From assembly GCF_003201595.1 (NCBI RefSeq), contig NZ_QJJS01000009.1, positions 1 to 64,000 of the forward strand: a DNA stretch of 64,000 nucleotides, given 5' to 3'. Shown here one piece after another: positions 24,648 through 37,589 of the stretch; the first letter of the stretch is position 1; each line of letters opens with the position of its first letter. The notes beneath the pieces were generated by a model. That model worked only from the letters and a program-made list of their open reading frames with translations. It was not told the DNA's origin and did no database searches. This stretch comes from Sphaerotilus hippei (GTDB lineage: Bacteria; Pseudomonadota; Gammaproteobacteria; Burkholderiales; Burkholderiaceae_C). A program made the translations under genes and the position numbers.

Positions 24648-25988
24648 ATGAAGAACCGCATTCCCACCCACCCGGCTGCCGTGCTGGCCCTGGCGTTTCT
24701 GGCCACCATCGCGGTGGGCACGGCGCTGCTGATGCTGCCCTGGGCCAGCGCCAGCGGCCAGAGCGCACCGTGGCTCACGGCGCTGTTCACGGCCACCTCG
24801 GCGGTGTGCGTGACCGGGCTGGTGGTGGTGGACACCGGCACCTACTGGAGCCCGCTGGGCCAGGGGCTGGTGATGGCGCTGTTCCAGCTGGGCGGCTTCG
24901 GGATGATGACCTCGGCCACGCTGATGGGCCTGCTGATCGGCGGGCACATGAAGCTGCGCACGCGCTTGCTGCTGCAGTCGGAAACCCACGCGCTCTCGCT
25001 GGGCGACGTGCGCTCGGTGGCGCGCATGGTGCTGGTGGTGACGGTGCTGGTGGAGGGCGTGGTGGCGCTGTGGCTGGCGGCCCGCTTCGCCACGACGATG
25101 GGTCTGGGCTGGCGCGAGGCGCTGTGGCAGGGTGCGTTCCACTCGGTGTCGGCCTACAACAACGCGGGGTTCTCGACCTGGCCCGACAACGTGATGCGCC
25201 ACGTGACGGACGGCTGGGTGCTGGCGCCGCTGATGCTGGCCATCGTGGTGGGCGGGCTGGGGTTTCCGGTCATCACCGAGCTGTGGGCCCACCGGCGCAA
25301 GCGGCACGCGCGCTGGTCGATCCACACCACGCTCACGGTGTGGGGCTCGGTGGTGCTGGTGGTGGGGGGCACGCTGGCGCTGTGGCTGGTGGAGCGCGAC
25401 AACCCCAAGACCCTGGGTGCGCTGGGTTGGGCGGACCAGTGGCTGGCGGCGCTGTTCACCTCGGTCTCGGCGCGCACGGCGGGCTTCAACGCGGTGGACA
25501 TCGCCGCGCTGGAGATGGAGTCGCTGGTGCTGCATTGCGTGCTGATGTTCATCGGCGGGGGCAGCGCGGGCACGGCCGGCGGCGTGAAGGTGACCACGGT
25601 GTTCCTGCTGCTGCTGATCGTCTGGAGCGAGATCCGCGGCCAGGCCGACGTGGAGCTGCGCGGTCGGCGCATCGGCACGCAGGTGCAGCGCCAGGCGCTG
25701 TCCATCCTGGTGCTCAGCGGCGCGGCGGTGTCGCTGGGGATGCTGCTCATCATCCCGATGGCCGACCACCTGCCGCTGGAGAAACTGATGTTCGAGGTGG
25801 TGTCGGCCTTTGCCACGGTGGGCCTGTCCGCCGGCATCACGGCCGAGCTGCCGCCCGCCGCCCAGGGCGTGCTGATCGCGCTCATGTACGCCGGCCGCGT
25901 CGGCGTGGTCACGCTGGCGCTGGCGCTGGCGGTCAACCAGGTACCCAGGGCGTACCGATATCCCGAGGAGAAACCGATTGTTGGATAA
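24648..25988 (+). CDS. ktrB: TrkH/KtrB-family potassium transporter subunit
   Basis: A 446-residue membrane protein of the TrkH/KtrB superfamily with about eight to ten helices. The four selectivity-filter loops are seen in FTATSAVCVTGLVVVDTG, HSVSAYNNAGFSTWPDN, TSVSARTAGFNAVD and VVSAFATVGLSAGIT. It carries potassium, often with sodium coupling. ATG 24648 is preferred over an in-frame GTG four codons earlier. The end overlaps the start of the ktrA gene by 11 bases, so the two subunits are co-translated. Confidence 0.92.
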   Translation: MKNRIPTHPAAVLALAFLATIAVGTALLMLPWASASGQSAPWLTALFTATSAVCVTGLVVVDTGTYWSPLGQGLVMALFQLGGFGMMTSATLMGLLIGGHMKLRTRLLLQSETHALSLGDVRSVARMVLVVTVLVEGVVALWLAARFATTMGLGWREALWQGAFHSVSAYNNAGFSTWPDNVMRHVTDGWVLAPLMLAIVVGGLGFPVITELWAHRRKRHARWSIHTTLTVWGSVVLVVGGTLALWLVERDNPKTLGALGWADQWLAALFTSVSARTAGFNAVDIAALEMESLVLHCVLMFIGGGSAGTAGGVKVTTVFLLLLIVWSEIRGQADVELRGRRIGTQVQRQALSILVLSGAAVSLGMLLIIPMADHLPLEKLMFEVVSAFATVGLSAGITAELPPAAQGVLIALMYAGRVGVVTLALALAVNQVPRAYRYPEEKPIVG

Positions 25989-26652
25989 GTCCCATCTGAA
26001 GAAGAGCGACAGCGTGGTCGTGATCGGCCTGGGGCGCTTCGGCGCCGCCGTGGCGCGCGCGCTGGTGGCCGCAGGGCACGAGGTGCTGGCCATGGACGCC
26101 GACGAGGCGGTGGTGCAGGAGCTGGCGCATGAATTGCCCCACGTGGTCAGGGCCGATTCGACCGATCTGCAGGCGCTGCAACAGCTGTCGGTGACGGACT
26201 TCTCGCACGCGGTGGTGAGCATCGGCGCCAACCTGGAGTGCAGCGTGCTGACGGTGCTGAACCTGGCGCAGATGGGCATGAAGGACATCTGGGCCAAGGC
26301 CAACAGCCCGCAGCACGGGCGCATCGCCGAGCGGGTGGGCGCGCACCACGTGGTCTACCCCGAGGCGGACATGGGCGAGCGCGTGGCGCACCTGGTGACG
26401 GGCAAGATGATGGACTTCATCGAGTTCGACGACGGTTTTGCCATCGCCAAGACGCGCGCGCCGATGGAGACGCACCACAAGAGCCTGGCCGCGTCGAACG
26501 TGCGCAGCAAGCACGGCATCACGGTGGTGGGCATCAAGCGCCGACACCAGGACTTCATCTACGCCAAGCCCGAGACCGAGATCAAGCCCGGCGACCACCT
26601 GATCCTGGCCGGGCCGACGCCGCTGATCGAGAAGTTCGCGGCGCTGTACTGA
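25978..26652 (+). CDS. ktrA: TrkA/KtrA-family potassium channel regulatory subunit
   Basis: A 224-residue cytoplasmic protein with an RCK domain. The Rossmann motif VVVIGLGRFGAAVARAL (13-29) binds nucleotide, and a C-terminal RCK_C domain follows (ETEIKPGDHLILAGP). It gates KtrB in response to adenine nucleotides. The start is a TTG at 25978: GAGGAG lies seven bases upstream and no better codon is near. It overlaps the end of ktrB. A small hairpin (GGAAAG/CTTTCC, 26746-26761) follows the operon without a T-tract. Confidence 0.92.
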   Translation: MLDKSHLKKSDSVVVIGLGRFGAAVARALVAAGHEVLAMDADEAVVQELAHELPHVVRADSTDLQALQQLSVTDFSHAVVSIGANLECSVLTVLNLAQMGMKDIWAKANSPQHGRIAERVGAHHVVYPEADMGERVAHLVTGKMMDFIEFDDGFAIAKTRAPMETHHKSLAASNVRSKHGITVVGIKRRHQDFIYAKPETEIKPGDHLILAGPTPLIEKFAALY

Positions 26653-26887
26653 TCGGCGCGCACGGAGGCAGCCTCACCGGGCGACGCCCACCGCGCCGCT
26701 GCCCGACGAAGGATGGTCAGCACCACGTCAGCCCACCGTGATCCAGGAAAGCGGCCTTTCCGCCGGGATGATCGAGCCATCACGGCCCCCGGTCACGGCG
26801 GACACTGGCCACACGCCATGGATCGGCGCGCCGTCGGGCGACTTTCGCGCCGACGCCTCGATCCCGAGGCTTGACGTTCGCTGATTC

Positions 26888-30093
<3,206 letters not shown>

Positions 30094-30097
<4 letters not shown>

Positions 30098-31116
30098 CCA
30101 CGCCCCCCACTTCGCCAGCGGACCGCCCGTCCGTGGACCTGCGCCCTCGCCTGCTGCTGGTGGACGACGAGCCGGCCAATCTGCAGGTGCTGCGCCTGAT
30201 CCTGCAGAAGGACTACCGGCTGGCCTTCGCGCGCGACGGCGAGAAGGCGCTGGAGCTGGCCGCGCAGGAACCGCCGGACCTGGTGCTGCTGGACGTGATG
30301 ATGCCCGGCCTGAGCGGGCTGGACGTGTGCCGCCAGCTGCGCGCGCAGGCCGCCACGCGGCATGTGCCGGTGATCTTCGTGACCGCGCTGTCCGACCCGC
30401 AGCACGAGGCCGAGGGCTTCGACGCCGGCGCGGTCGACTACATCACCAAGCCGGTCAGCGGCCCGATCGTGCTGGCCCGGGTGCGCAACCACCTGTCGCT
30501 GGTGGCCGCGGAGGCGCTGCGCGCCAGCCGGCTGGCCATCGTGCAGTGCCTCGGGCGCGCGGGGGAATACCGCGACAACGAGACCGGCCTGCACGTGATG
30601 CGCATGAGCCACTTCGCGCAGCTGGTGGGCCGCGCCATGGGCATGAGCGACAGCCAGGCGGACGACCTGCTCAACGCCGCCGCGCTGCACGACGTCGGCA
30701 AGATCGGCATTCCCGACGCCATCCTGCTCAAGCCCGGAGCGCTCGACGAGGCCGAATGGGCCCACATGCGGCGCCATCCGGCCATGGGTGCCGAGATCAT
30801 CGGCGAGCACCCCGACGCCATGCTGCAGATGGCCCGCCGCGTGGCCCTGTGCCACCACGAGAAATGGGACGGCAGCGGCTACCCGCAGGGCCTGGCCGGC
30901 ACCGACATCCCGCTCGAGGCGCGCATCGTCGCGCTGGCCGACGTGTTCGACGCGCTCACCAGCGTGCGGCCCTACAAGCCGGCCTGGGAGATCGAGCGCG
31001 CCGTGGCGCTGCTGCAGGAGCAGTCGGGCCGCCACTTCGACCCCGAGGTGGTGCGCCACTTCATCGCCAACCTGCCCGCCGCGCTGGTGATCCGCGAGCG
31101 CTGGGCCGATCGCTGA
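30094..31116 (+). CDS. Response regulator with HD-GYP phosphodiesterase domain
   Basis: A 340-residue cytoplasmic protein. The receiver (about 18-135) has phospho-acceptor Asp67 (LVLLDVMMPG). The HD-GYP domain (about 145-330) keeps AALHDVGKIGIPD with His199/Asp200 and CHHEKWDGSGYPQGL with the GYP at 262-264, so it should hydrolyse cyclic di-GMP. The ATG lies inside the stop of the MHYT kinase gene, which makes it the probable phosphotransfer partner. The pair would link an MHYT-sensed signal to lowered cyclic di-GMP and so to motility or biofilm behaviour. Confidence 0.93.
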
Positions 31117-31135
31117 GCGGCAGATCGGGCGTGGA

Positions 31136-31999
31136 TCAGGCGTCGATCAGCGCCGGATCCCAGGCGAACACCGTCTGCCGCTGGTCGCCCAGCTTCTCGA
31201 TGCCCAGCGTGATGACGTCGCCGGCCCGCAGGAACTCGGGCGCGGGCTTGCGGCCCATGCCCACGCCCGGCGGCGTGCCGGTGGTGATCACGTCACCCGG
31301 CTCCAGCGTCATGAAACGGCTCAGGTAGCTCACGATCTGCGCCACCGTGAAGATCATCGTGCGGGTGTTGCCGGTCTGCTTGCGCACGCCGTTGACGTCC
31401 AGCCACATGGCCAGGTTCTGCGGGTCGCCCACCTCGTCGGCGGTCACCAGCCACGGGCCGATCGGGCCGAAGGTGTCGCAGCCCTTGCCCTTGTCCCAGC
31501 TGCCGCCACGCTCGAGCTGGTACTCACGCTCGGACAGGTCGTTGATGGTGCAGTAGCCGGCCACGTGCCGGAGCGCGTCGGCCTCGCTGACGCAGCGCGC
31601 GCGGCTGCCGATCACCACGCCCAGTTCCACCTCCCAGTCGGACTTGACCGAGCCCTGCGGCAGCACCACCGGGTGCTCGCAGCCCACGGCGCAGCTCGCG
31701 GCCTTGGTGAAGACCACCGGCTCGGCCGGCGCGGCCATGCCGGCTTCGGCGGCGTGGTCGGCGTAGTTCAGGCCGATGGCGATGAACTTGCCCAGGCCGG
31801 CCCAGGGCACGGCCAGGCGGCCCTGCGGCACCACGGCCAGCGTGGCGGGATCGACGCTGGCCAGCGCGGCCAGGCCGGCGGGCGAGAGCTGGGCCGGGCC
31901 GATGTCGGCCAGCAGCGGGCTGAGGTCACGCACCGTGCCGTCGCTGTGCAGCAGGGCGGGCTTTTCCTGGCCCTTGGGGCCGTGGCGGAGGAGTTTCAT
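31136..31999 (-). CDS. FAH-family hydrolase (diketo-deoxy sugar acid hydrolase-like)
   Basis: A 287-residue fumarylacetoacetate-hydrolase-family enzyme starting MKLLRHGP. Metal-ligand segments are typical: SDWEVELGVVIG, YCTINDLSEREYQ and DVITTGTPPGVGMG. Similar proteins next to an SDR and an IlvD-type dehydratase cleave 2,4-diketo-3-deoxy sugar acids to pyruvate plus a 2-hydroxy acid (lactate or glycolate). Here it is the last gene of such a cluster, 103 bp behind the SDR gene. I chose the start at 31999 by family length; the longer upstream frame is Arg/Ala-rich and unlikely. Exact substrate (pentonate, rhamnonate or fuconate derived) is inferred. Confidence 0.85.
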   Translation of the reverse strand: MKLLRHGPKGQEKPALLHSDGTVRDLSPLLADIGPAQLSPAGLAALASVDPATLAVVPQGRLAVPWAGLGKFIAIGLNYADHAAEAGMAAPAEPVVFTKAASCAVGCEHPVVLPQGSVKSDWEVELGVVIGSRARCVSEADALRHVAGYCTINDLSEREYQLERGGSWDKGKGCDTFGPIGPWLVTADEVGDPQNLAMWLDVNGVRKQTGNTRTMIFTVAQIVSYLSRFMTLEPGDVITTGTPPGVGMGRKPAPEFLRAGDVITLGIEKLGDQRQTVFAWDPALIDA

Positions 32000-32102
32000 C
32001 GGAGGTTCCAGTCGGGTCGGTGAGGATGCGCACGAACGTGCGATGACAGAAGCGCAAGCGCAGGCCCGACCGCGCCGCAACGGCGCGGCGGCCACGGCAG
32101 GA

Positions 32103-32858
32103 TCAGATCGCCCAGCCGCCGTCGATCAGCTGGGTCGTGCCGGTGGTGAAGGACGATTCGTCGCTGGCGAGGTAGACGGCCAGCGCGGCGATCTCCTCGG
32201 CGCGGCCCAGCCGGCCCATCGGCTGACGGGCCATGAAGGCGGCCTGCACCGCCTCGATGGTCTGGCCGCCGGCCTGCGCCTGCTCGGCCATGCGCTGCTG
32301 CAGCGAGGGCGACATCACCGTGCCCGGGCAGATCGCGTTGCAGCGGATGCCGCGGGTCACGTAGTCGGCGGCCACCGACTTGGTCAGCCCCACCACCGCG
32401 GCCTTGGTGGCCATGTAGATGAAGCGATTCGGCGCGCCCTTGAGCGCACCGACGATCGAGGCCACGTTGATGATCGAGCCGCCGCCCTGGGCCAGCATGC
32501 CGGGCAGGAAGGCCTTGATCAGGCGGTACTGCGAGCGCACGTTGAGGTCGAAGGCGAGGTCCCATTCGGCGTCGGTGCTGTCGAGCACCGTGCCGGCGTG
32601 CACGATGCCCGCGCCGTTGAACAGCACCTGGATCGCGCCGGTGGCCTCGGCCAGCGCGCTGACGGCGGCCGCGTCGGTGACGTCGAGGCGGTGGGTGGTG
32701 CAGCCGGTCTCGGCGCGCAGCGAGTCGAGCGCCTCGGCGTTGATGTCGGTGGCGATCACGCGCGCGCCCTCGGCGGCGAAGGCGATGGCCGTGGCGCGGC
32801 CGATGCCCTGTCCGGCGGCGGTGATGAAGGCGGTCTTGCCGGCGAGTCGCAGTGTCAT
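32103..32858 (-). CDS. Short-chain dehydrogenase for 2-keto-3-deoxy sugar acid
   Basis: A 251-residue classical SDR. The cofactor motif TAAGQGIGRA lies near 14-23, NGAG near 90, and the active-site Ser/Tyr/Lys are seen in NVASIVGALKG and YMATKAAVVGLT. In related clusters this enzyme oxidises a 2-keto-3-deoxy acid to the 2,4-diketo acid with NAD. The product would go to the FAH-family hydrolase encoded next. It has a weak ribosome binding site (GAAAG), and a run of ten C residues (minus strand) lies immediately upstream, which could affect expression. Confidence 0.87.
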   Translation of the reverse strand: MTLRLAGKTAFITAAGQGIGRATAIAFAAEGARVIATDINAEALDSLRAETGCTTHRLDVTDAAAVSALAEATGAIQVLFNGAGIVHAGTVLDSTDAEWDLAFDLNVRSQYRLIKAFLPGMLAQGGGSIINVASIVGALKGAPNRFIYMATKAAVVGLTKSVAADYVTRGIRCNAICPGTVMSPSLQQRMAEQAQAGGQTIEAVQAAFMARQPMGRLGRAEEIAALAVYLASDESSFTTGTTQLIDGGWAI

Positions 32859-32915
32859 GGGAATCTTTCGGGGGGGGGGTCGACGAGGTGGCGTGCGGGG
32901 GCGGCTGCGGGCGGG

Positions 32916-34358
32916 TCAGAGCACCTTGCCGGGGTTCAGCAGGCCGAGCGGATCGAGCGCGTTCTTGATGACCCGCATCAGCGCGATCTCCTCGGGCGAG
33001 CGGGCGTGGCCCAGCCATGGGCGCTTGAGCGTGCCGATGCCGTGCTCGGCCGACACCGTGCCGCCGAACTCGCGCACCAGGCCGTAGACGATGGCGTTGA
33101 CGGCGTCCTTGGGCTGCTTGGGCACGCCCGGCAGGTGGACGATGAGGTGCAGGTTGCCGTCGCCGATGTGGCCGTAGTAGAAGCTGTCGATGCCCGGAAA
33201 GGCCTCGGCCAGCGCGGCGCGGCAGCGGATCACGCAGTCCTCCATGCGCGCCACCGGCAGGCCCACGTCGTAGGCCAGGTGGCCCGGCCACAGCGGGTGG
33301 AACTCGCCGCTGGCGTCACGCAGCGCCCAGAAGGCCCTGGCGTCGGCCAGCGACTGGGCGATGGCTGCGTTGGGCACCACGCCGTCTTCGAGCAGCTGGC
33401 CCAGCCAGGCCTCGAAGCGCGGCGTGTCCATCGCCTCGTCGGTGCCCAGGGCCTCGACCAGCACGTAGGCGCCGTAGGGCGTGGCGTCGTCGGCCAGCGG
33501 GTTGCGGGCGCGTGGCGCGTGGGTGTTGGCGAACTGCCAGAACTCCGGCCACATCACCTCGAAGGCCGACAGCAGCGGGCCCAGGTTCTGGCGGGCGGAG
33601 GCCAGCAGCGTCAGCACGTCGTCGTAACCGTTGACCGCGCACAGCGCCACCAGCGTCGAGGCCGGCTTGGGGTACAGGCGCAGCACCACGCGGGTGATGA
33701 TGCCCAGCGTGCCTTCGCTGCCGATGAACAGGTGCTTCAGGTCGAAGCCCGCGTTGTTCTTGATCATCTTGTTGAGGCTGGTGACCACGCCGCCGTCGGG
33801 CAGCACCACCTCGAGGCCCAGCACCATCTCGCGCGCCATGCCGTAGCGGATCACGCGGTTGCCGCCGGCGTTGGTCGCCAGGTTGCCGCCGATCGCGCAC
33901 GAGCCGCGTGCGCCCAGGTCGAGCGGGCAGAAGAAGCCGGCGTCGGCCGCGGCCTGCTGCACCGTCTCCAGCGGCGTGCCGGCGCGCACCGTCAGCGTGG
34001 CGGCGGCGGGGTCGATCTCCTCGATGCCCACCAGCCGCTCCAGCGACAGCGCCACCTGATCCGGCGCGGCGCGGGCGCCACCACACAGGCCGGTCAGGCC
34101 GCCTTGCGGCACCACCGCCACGCCGTGGGCATGGCAGATGCGCATCGCCGCGGCCACGCCGGCGGTGTCGGCCGGGCGCACCACCACCAGCGGCACGCTG
34201 GCCGGCAGGCCGCTGGCATCGTTGTGGTGGCGCACCGGCAGGTCGGCGCCGGCCCGCACGGCCTGCGGGCCGAGTTCGGCCCGCAGGGCCTCGATGACGG
34301 CAGAGGGCGCAAGGGTCGGGTTCATGGCGGGCGTCGAGATGAATCGAGGATCAGTCAT
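32916..34358 (-). CDS. FAD-linked 2-hydroxyacid oxidase (GlcD/D-lactate dehydrogenase-like)
   Basis: A 480-residue flavoenzyme of the FAD_binding_4 family. The FAD-binding region includes VPQGGLTGLCGGARA and GARGSCAIGGNLATNAGG; the C-terminal cap contains GHIGDGNLHLIVH and SAEHGIGTLKR. Family members oxidise D-lactate, glycolate or D-2-hydroxyglutarate. In this cluster the hydrolase product would be glycolate or lactate, so this oxidase would return it to central metabolism. It lies 57 bp upstream of the SDR gene and 41 bp after the XylX-like gene, in the same orientation. Confidence 0.88.
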   Translation of the reverse strand: MTDPRFISTPAMNPTLAPSAVIEALRAELGPQAVRAGADLPVRHHNDASGLPASVPLVVVRPADTAGVAAAMRICHAHGVAVVPQGGLTGLCGGARAAPDQVALSLERLVGIEEIDPAAATLTVRAGTPLETVQQAAADAGFFCPLDLGARGSCAIGGNLATNAGGNRVIRYGMAREMVLGLEVVLPDGGVVTSLNKMIKNNAGFDLKHLFIGSEGTLGIITRVVLRLYPKPASTLVALCAVNGYDDVLTLLASARQNLGPLLSAFEVMWPEFWQFANTHAPRARNPLADDATPYGAYVLVEALGTDEAMDTPRFEAWLGQLLEDGVVPNAAIAQSLADARAFWALRDASGEFHPLWPGHLAYDVGLPVARMEDCVIRCRAALAEAFPGIDSFYYGHIGDGNLHLIVHLPGVPKQPKDAVNAIVYGLVREFGGTVSAEHGIGTLKRPWLGHARSPEEIALMRVIKNALDPLGLLNPGKVL

Positions 34359-34399
34359 GCGGATCGGTCATGCGGACCGGTGACGCGGTCGAGGCCGGC

Positions 34400-35617
34400 T
34401 CAGAGCGCCAGGCCGTTGAGCAGCCCGCGGGCGGCCAGGTTGCCGATGAAGGCGCGCAGGCCGAAGCGCCACGGCGGCGCGGTCTCGCTGTGGGTGACGC
34501 GGTTGTGCAGGCCGCCCAGCCAGGCGCTGTGGATGGTGACCACGTCGCCGAGCTTGTGGGTGAAGCCGCCGCCGGGCTGGTCGCGGTCCTCGATGGGCGC
34601 GAACAACGTGCCCAGGAACAGCATGAAGCCGTCCGGGTACTGGTGCGCGACCAGGGTCTGGGCCACCAGGTCGGCCGGGTCGCGGCTGATGCTGGCCATG
34701 GTGTTGATGCCACGCAGCTCGAAGCCGTCCTCGCCGGTGACGCGCAGGTGCACGGTCTCGCGGCGCACGTCATCGAGGCTGAAGCCCGCGTCGAACAGCC
34801 GGATGAAGGGGCCGATCGCGCACGAGGCGTTGTTGTCCTTGGCCTTGCCCAGCAGCAGCGCGCTGCGGCCTTCGATGTCACGCAGGTTGACGTCGTTGCC
34901 CAGCGTCGCGCCGACGATGTCGCCACGGCCGTTGACCGCCAGCACCACCTCGGGCTCGGGGTTGTTCCAGGCCGAATCGCTGCGGATGCCGATCGGCTCG
35001 CCGCAGCCCACCGAGGCCAGCACCGGCGCCTTGGTGAAGACCTCGGCGTCGGGGCCGATCCCCACCTCCAGGTACTGCGACCACAGGCCCTGCTGCTGCA
35101 GCAAGGCCTTGAGCGCCATGGCCTGCGGCGAGCCGGGACGGATGTCGGCCAGGCTCGCGCCGATCAGCCCGGTGACCTGCTCGCGCAGGCCCTGGGCGCG
35201 GCTGGCGTCGCCGCGCGCCTGCTCTTCGATCACGCGCTCGATCAGGCTGGCCGCGAAGGTCACGCCGGCGGCCTTGACCACCTGCAGGTCGCAGGGCGCC
35301 AGCAGCCAGGGCAGCGCCTCGCTGCGGTCGCCGGCCAGGCTGTTGGCCAGCAGCTCGTCGACGCTGCACAGGCGCTGGCCGGCGGCCGCACGCACGGCCT
35401 CGGCGGGCTGCGCGGCGTCGAGCAGCGTGCTCATGGTCGGGTAGTGCGCGCTCAGGTCGAACACGCCGTCGGGCCGCAGGGCCACCACGGCCGGCCCGGG
35501 CACGGGGCCGACCATCCAGACCCGGCCCACCAGGGTGCCGGCCAGGCCGTCGTCGGGCAGGACCTGGCCTGGCGTCATGGCACCGGCCGACGAGGCAGCT
35601 GCTGCTGTTTTGCTCAT
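34400..35617 (-). CDS. FAH-family 2-keto-3-deoxypentonate dehydratase (XylX-like)
   Basis: A 405-residue FAH-family protein of the longer type. It contains LPDDGLAGTLVGRVW, GVFDLSAHYPTMSTLL, VTFAASLIERVIEEQARGD, GIRSDSAWNNPEPEVVL and NDVNLRDIEGRSALLLGKAK, which resemble XylX of Caulobacter-type D-xylose degradation. XylX dehydrates 2-keto-3-deoxy-xylonate to 2-oxoglutarate semialdehyde. It sits between the IlvD-type dehydratase and the FAD oxidase. No 2-oxoglutarate semialdehyde dehydrogenase is encoded in the window, so the pathway would need one elsewhere. Confidence 0.82.
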   Translation of the reverse strand: MSKTAAAASSAGAMTPGQVLPDDGLAGTLVGRVWMVGPVPGPAVVALRPDGVFDLSAHYPTMSTLLDAAQPAEAVRAAAGQRLCSVDELLANSLAGDRSEALPWLLAPCDLQVVKAAGVTFAASLIERVIEEQARGDASRAQGLREQVTGLIGASLADIRPGSPQAMALKALLQQQGLWSQYLEVGIGPDAEVFTKAPVLASVGCGEPIGIRSDSAWNNPEPEVVLAVNGRGDIVGATLGNDVNLRDIEGRSALLLGKAKDNNASCAIGPFIRLFDAGFSLDDVRRETVHLRVTGEDGFELRGINTMASISRDPADLVAQTLVAHQYPDGFMLFLGTLFAPIEDRDQPGGGFTHKLGDVVTIHSAWLGGLHNRVTHSETAPPWRFGLRAFIGNLAARGLLNGLAL

Positions 35618-35696
35618 GAGATTTCCTTCGAGGTTTCAGGCGGCTGGCCATGCAGCGGCTGCGCCAGGGACGGCGGGCGCGCCGGCAGGGCCGGGC

Positions 35697-37478
35697 TCAG
35701 TGGTTGTGACGCGGCGTGGTTTCCGAGATGCGCCGGTAGTCGAGCGCGAAGTCCAGCGTGGCGCCGTCGACGAGCTGGCCGGTCTTCTCGCGGTACAGCG
35801 CCTCCCAGGGCGAATGGCTCTTGGGGATCGGCGGCGCGGGCAGCTCGCGGCGGCGGCGCTCGATCTCCTCGGGCGCGACCAGCGCATCGCAGCGGCCGGC
35901 GTCGAGGTCGATGCGGATCCGGTCGCCACTCTGCAGCCAGCTCAGGCCGCCACCCACCGCGCTCTCGGGCGAGCAGTTCAGGATCGACGGGCTGTCGGCG
36001 GTGCCGGACTGGCGGCCGTCGCCCAGCGTGGGCAAGGTGGTGATGCCGCGCTGGATCAGCGCGTCGGGCGGCTGCATGTTGACCACCTCGGCCGAGCCCG
36101 GCCAGCCGATCGGGCCGGCGCCGCGCATCACCAGGATGCAGCCTTCGTCGATGTCCAGCGCCGGGTCGTTGATGCGGTGGTGGTAGTCGTCGGAGCCTTC
36201 GAAGACGACGGCGCGGGCCTCGAAGATGCCCTCGGCACCCGGCTGGCTCAGGTAACGCTCGCGGAAGCGCGCGGAGATCACCGAGGTCTTCATGATGCCG
36301 AAGTCGAACAGGTTGCCGCTGAGCACCAGGAAACCGGCCTTGTCGAGCAGCGGCTCGTCGAAGCGGCGGATCATCTCGCGGTCGCGGGTCTCGCGGCCCT
36401 GCAGGTTGTCGGCCACGCGGCGGCCGGTCACGCTCAGGCAGTCGCCATGCAGGCGGCCGGCCTGCAGCAGCTCCCACATCAGCGCCGGCACGCCGCCGGC
36501 GCGGTGGAAACGCTCGCCCAGGAAGCGACCGGCCGGCTGCATGTCCAGCAGCAGCGGCAGCTCGTAGCCGTGGGTGGTCCAGTCCTCGGGGTGCAGCTCG
36601 ACGCCGGCGTGGCGGGCCATCGCCATGATGTGCACCTGCGCGTTGCTGGAGCCGCCCGCGCAGCTGAGCACCGACAGCGCGTTCAGGAAGCTCTCGCGCG
36701 TCAGGATGCGCGACGGGCGCAGGTCCTCGTAGGCCATCTCGACGATGCGCCGGCCGGTCTCGTAGGCCATCTGGCCACGTTCGCGATAAGGCGCCGGAAT
36801 GGCCGCGCAGCCCGGCAGCGACAGGCCCAGCGCCTCGGCCACCGCGTTCATCGTCGAGGCCGTGCCCATGGTGTTGCAGTGGCCGGCCGAGGGCGCGCTG
36901 CTGCAGGCGCGCTGCAGGAACTCTTCCTCGTCGATCTCGCCGGCCGCCAGCTGGCGGCGGCTGCGCCAGATCACCGTGCCCGAGCCGACCAGCTCGCCGT
37001 CATGCCAGCCGTCGAGCATCGGCCCGCCCGACAGCACGATGGCCGGGATGTCGACGGTGGATGCGGCCATCACGCCGGCGGGCGTGGTCTTGTCGCAGCC
37101 GGTGGTCAGCACCACCGCGTCGATCGGGTAGCCGTAGAGGATCTCGACCAGGCCCAGGTAGGCCAGGTTGCGGTCGAGTGCGGCGGTCGGGCGGCGGCAG
37201 TTCTCGAAGATCGGGTGGACCGGGAACTCCATCGGGATGCCGCCGGCGTCGCGGATGCCGTCGCGCACCCGCTTGGCCAGGTCCAGGTGGATGCGGTTGC
37301 AGGGCGACAGGTCGCTGCCGGTCTGCGCGATGCCGATGATGGGCCGGCCCGAGCGCAGCTCCTCGGGCGTGAGCCCGTAGTTCATGAAGCGCTCGAGGTA
37401 GAGCGCGGTCATGTCCGAGCGCTCGGGGTCGGCGAACCAGTCGCGCGAGCGGAAGGGGCGGCGGGGTTGCTTGTCCAT
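35697..37478 (-). CDS. IlvD/Edd-family sugar-acid dehydratase (arabinonate/xylonate type)
   Basis: A 593-residue [2Fe-2S] dehydratase. Cluster ligands fit cysteines in [23 protein letters not shown] and [13 protein letters not shown], as in L-arabinonate and D-xylonate dehydratases. It converts a sugar acid (aldonate) to the 2-keto-3-deoxy acid, the first step of the cluster. ATG 37478 is chosen; a GTG four codons earlier is in frame. The branch (pentonate against hexonate) is inferred from the longer arabinonate-type sequence and its FAH-family neighbours. Confidence 0.9.
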   Translation of the reverse strand: MDKQPRRPFRSRDWFADPERSDMTALYLERFMNYGLTPEELRSGRPIIGIAQTGSDLSPCNRIHLDLAKRVRDGIRDAGGIPMEFPVHPIFENCRRPTAALDRNLAYLGLVEILYGYPIDAVVLTTGCDKTTPAGVMAASTVDIPAIVLSGGPMLDGWHDGELVGSGTVIWRSRRQLAAGEIDEEEFLQRACSSAPSAGHCNTMGTASTMNAVAEALGLSLPGCAAIPAPYRERGQMAYETGRRIVEMAYEDLRPSRILTRESFLNALSVLSCAGGSSNAQVHIMAMARHAGVELHPEDWTTHGYELPLLLDMQPAGRFLGERFHRAGGVPALMWELLQAGRLHGDCLSVTGRRVADNLQGRETRDREMIRRFDEPLLDKAGFLVLSGNLFDFGIMKTSVISARFRERYLSQPGAEGIFEARAVVFEGSDDYHHRINDPALDIDEGCILVMRGAGPIGWPGSAEVVNMQPPDALIQRGITTLPTLGDGRQSGTADSPSILNCSPESAVGGGLSWLQSGDRIRIDLDAGRCDALVAPEEIERRRRELPAPPIPKSHSPWEALYREKTGQLVDGATLDFALDYRRISETTPRHNH

Positions 37479-37589
37479 GTCGGGGACCACTCAGGCAGAA
37501 GCGGAGAAGCGGGCACAGGCACCGCGGAAGACGCTGGGAACACGGGCCGGCCCGGGCAGCATGACGCCACCCCGGACCGGCCCGCGGCC

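Noticed and set aside
31776-35444. 1222-codon plus-strand frame across the sugar-acid genes
   Set aside because: It crosses three well-supported genes on the other strand and has no recognisable domain.
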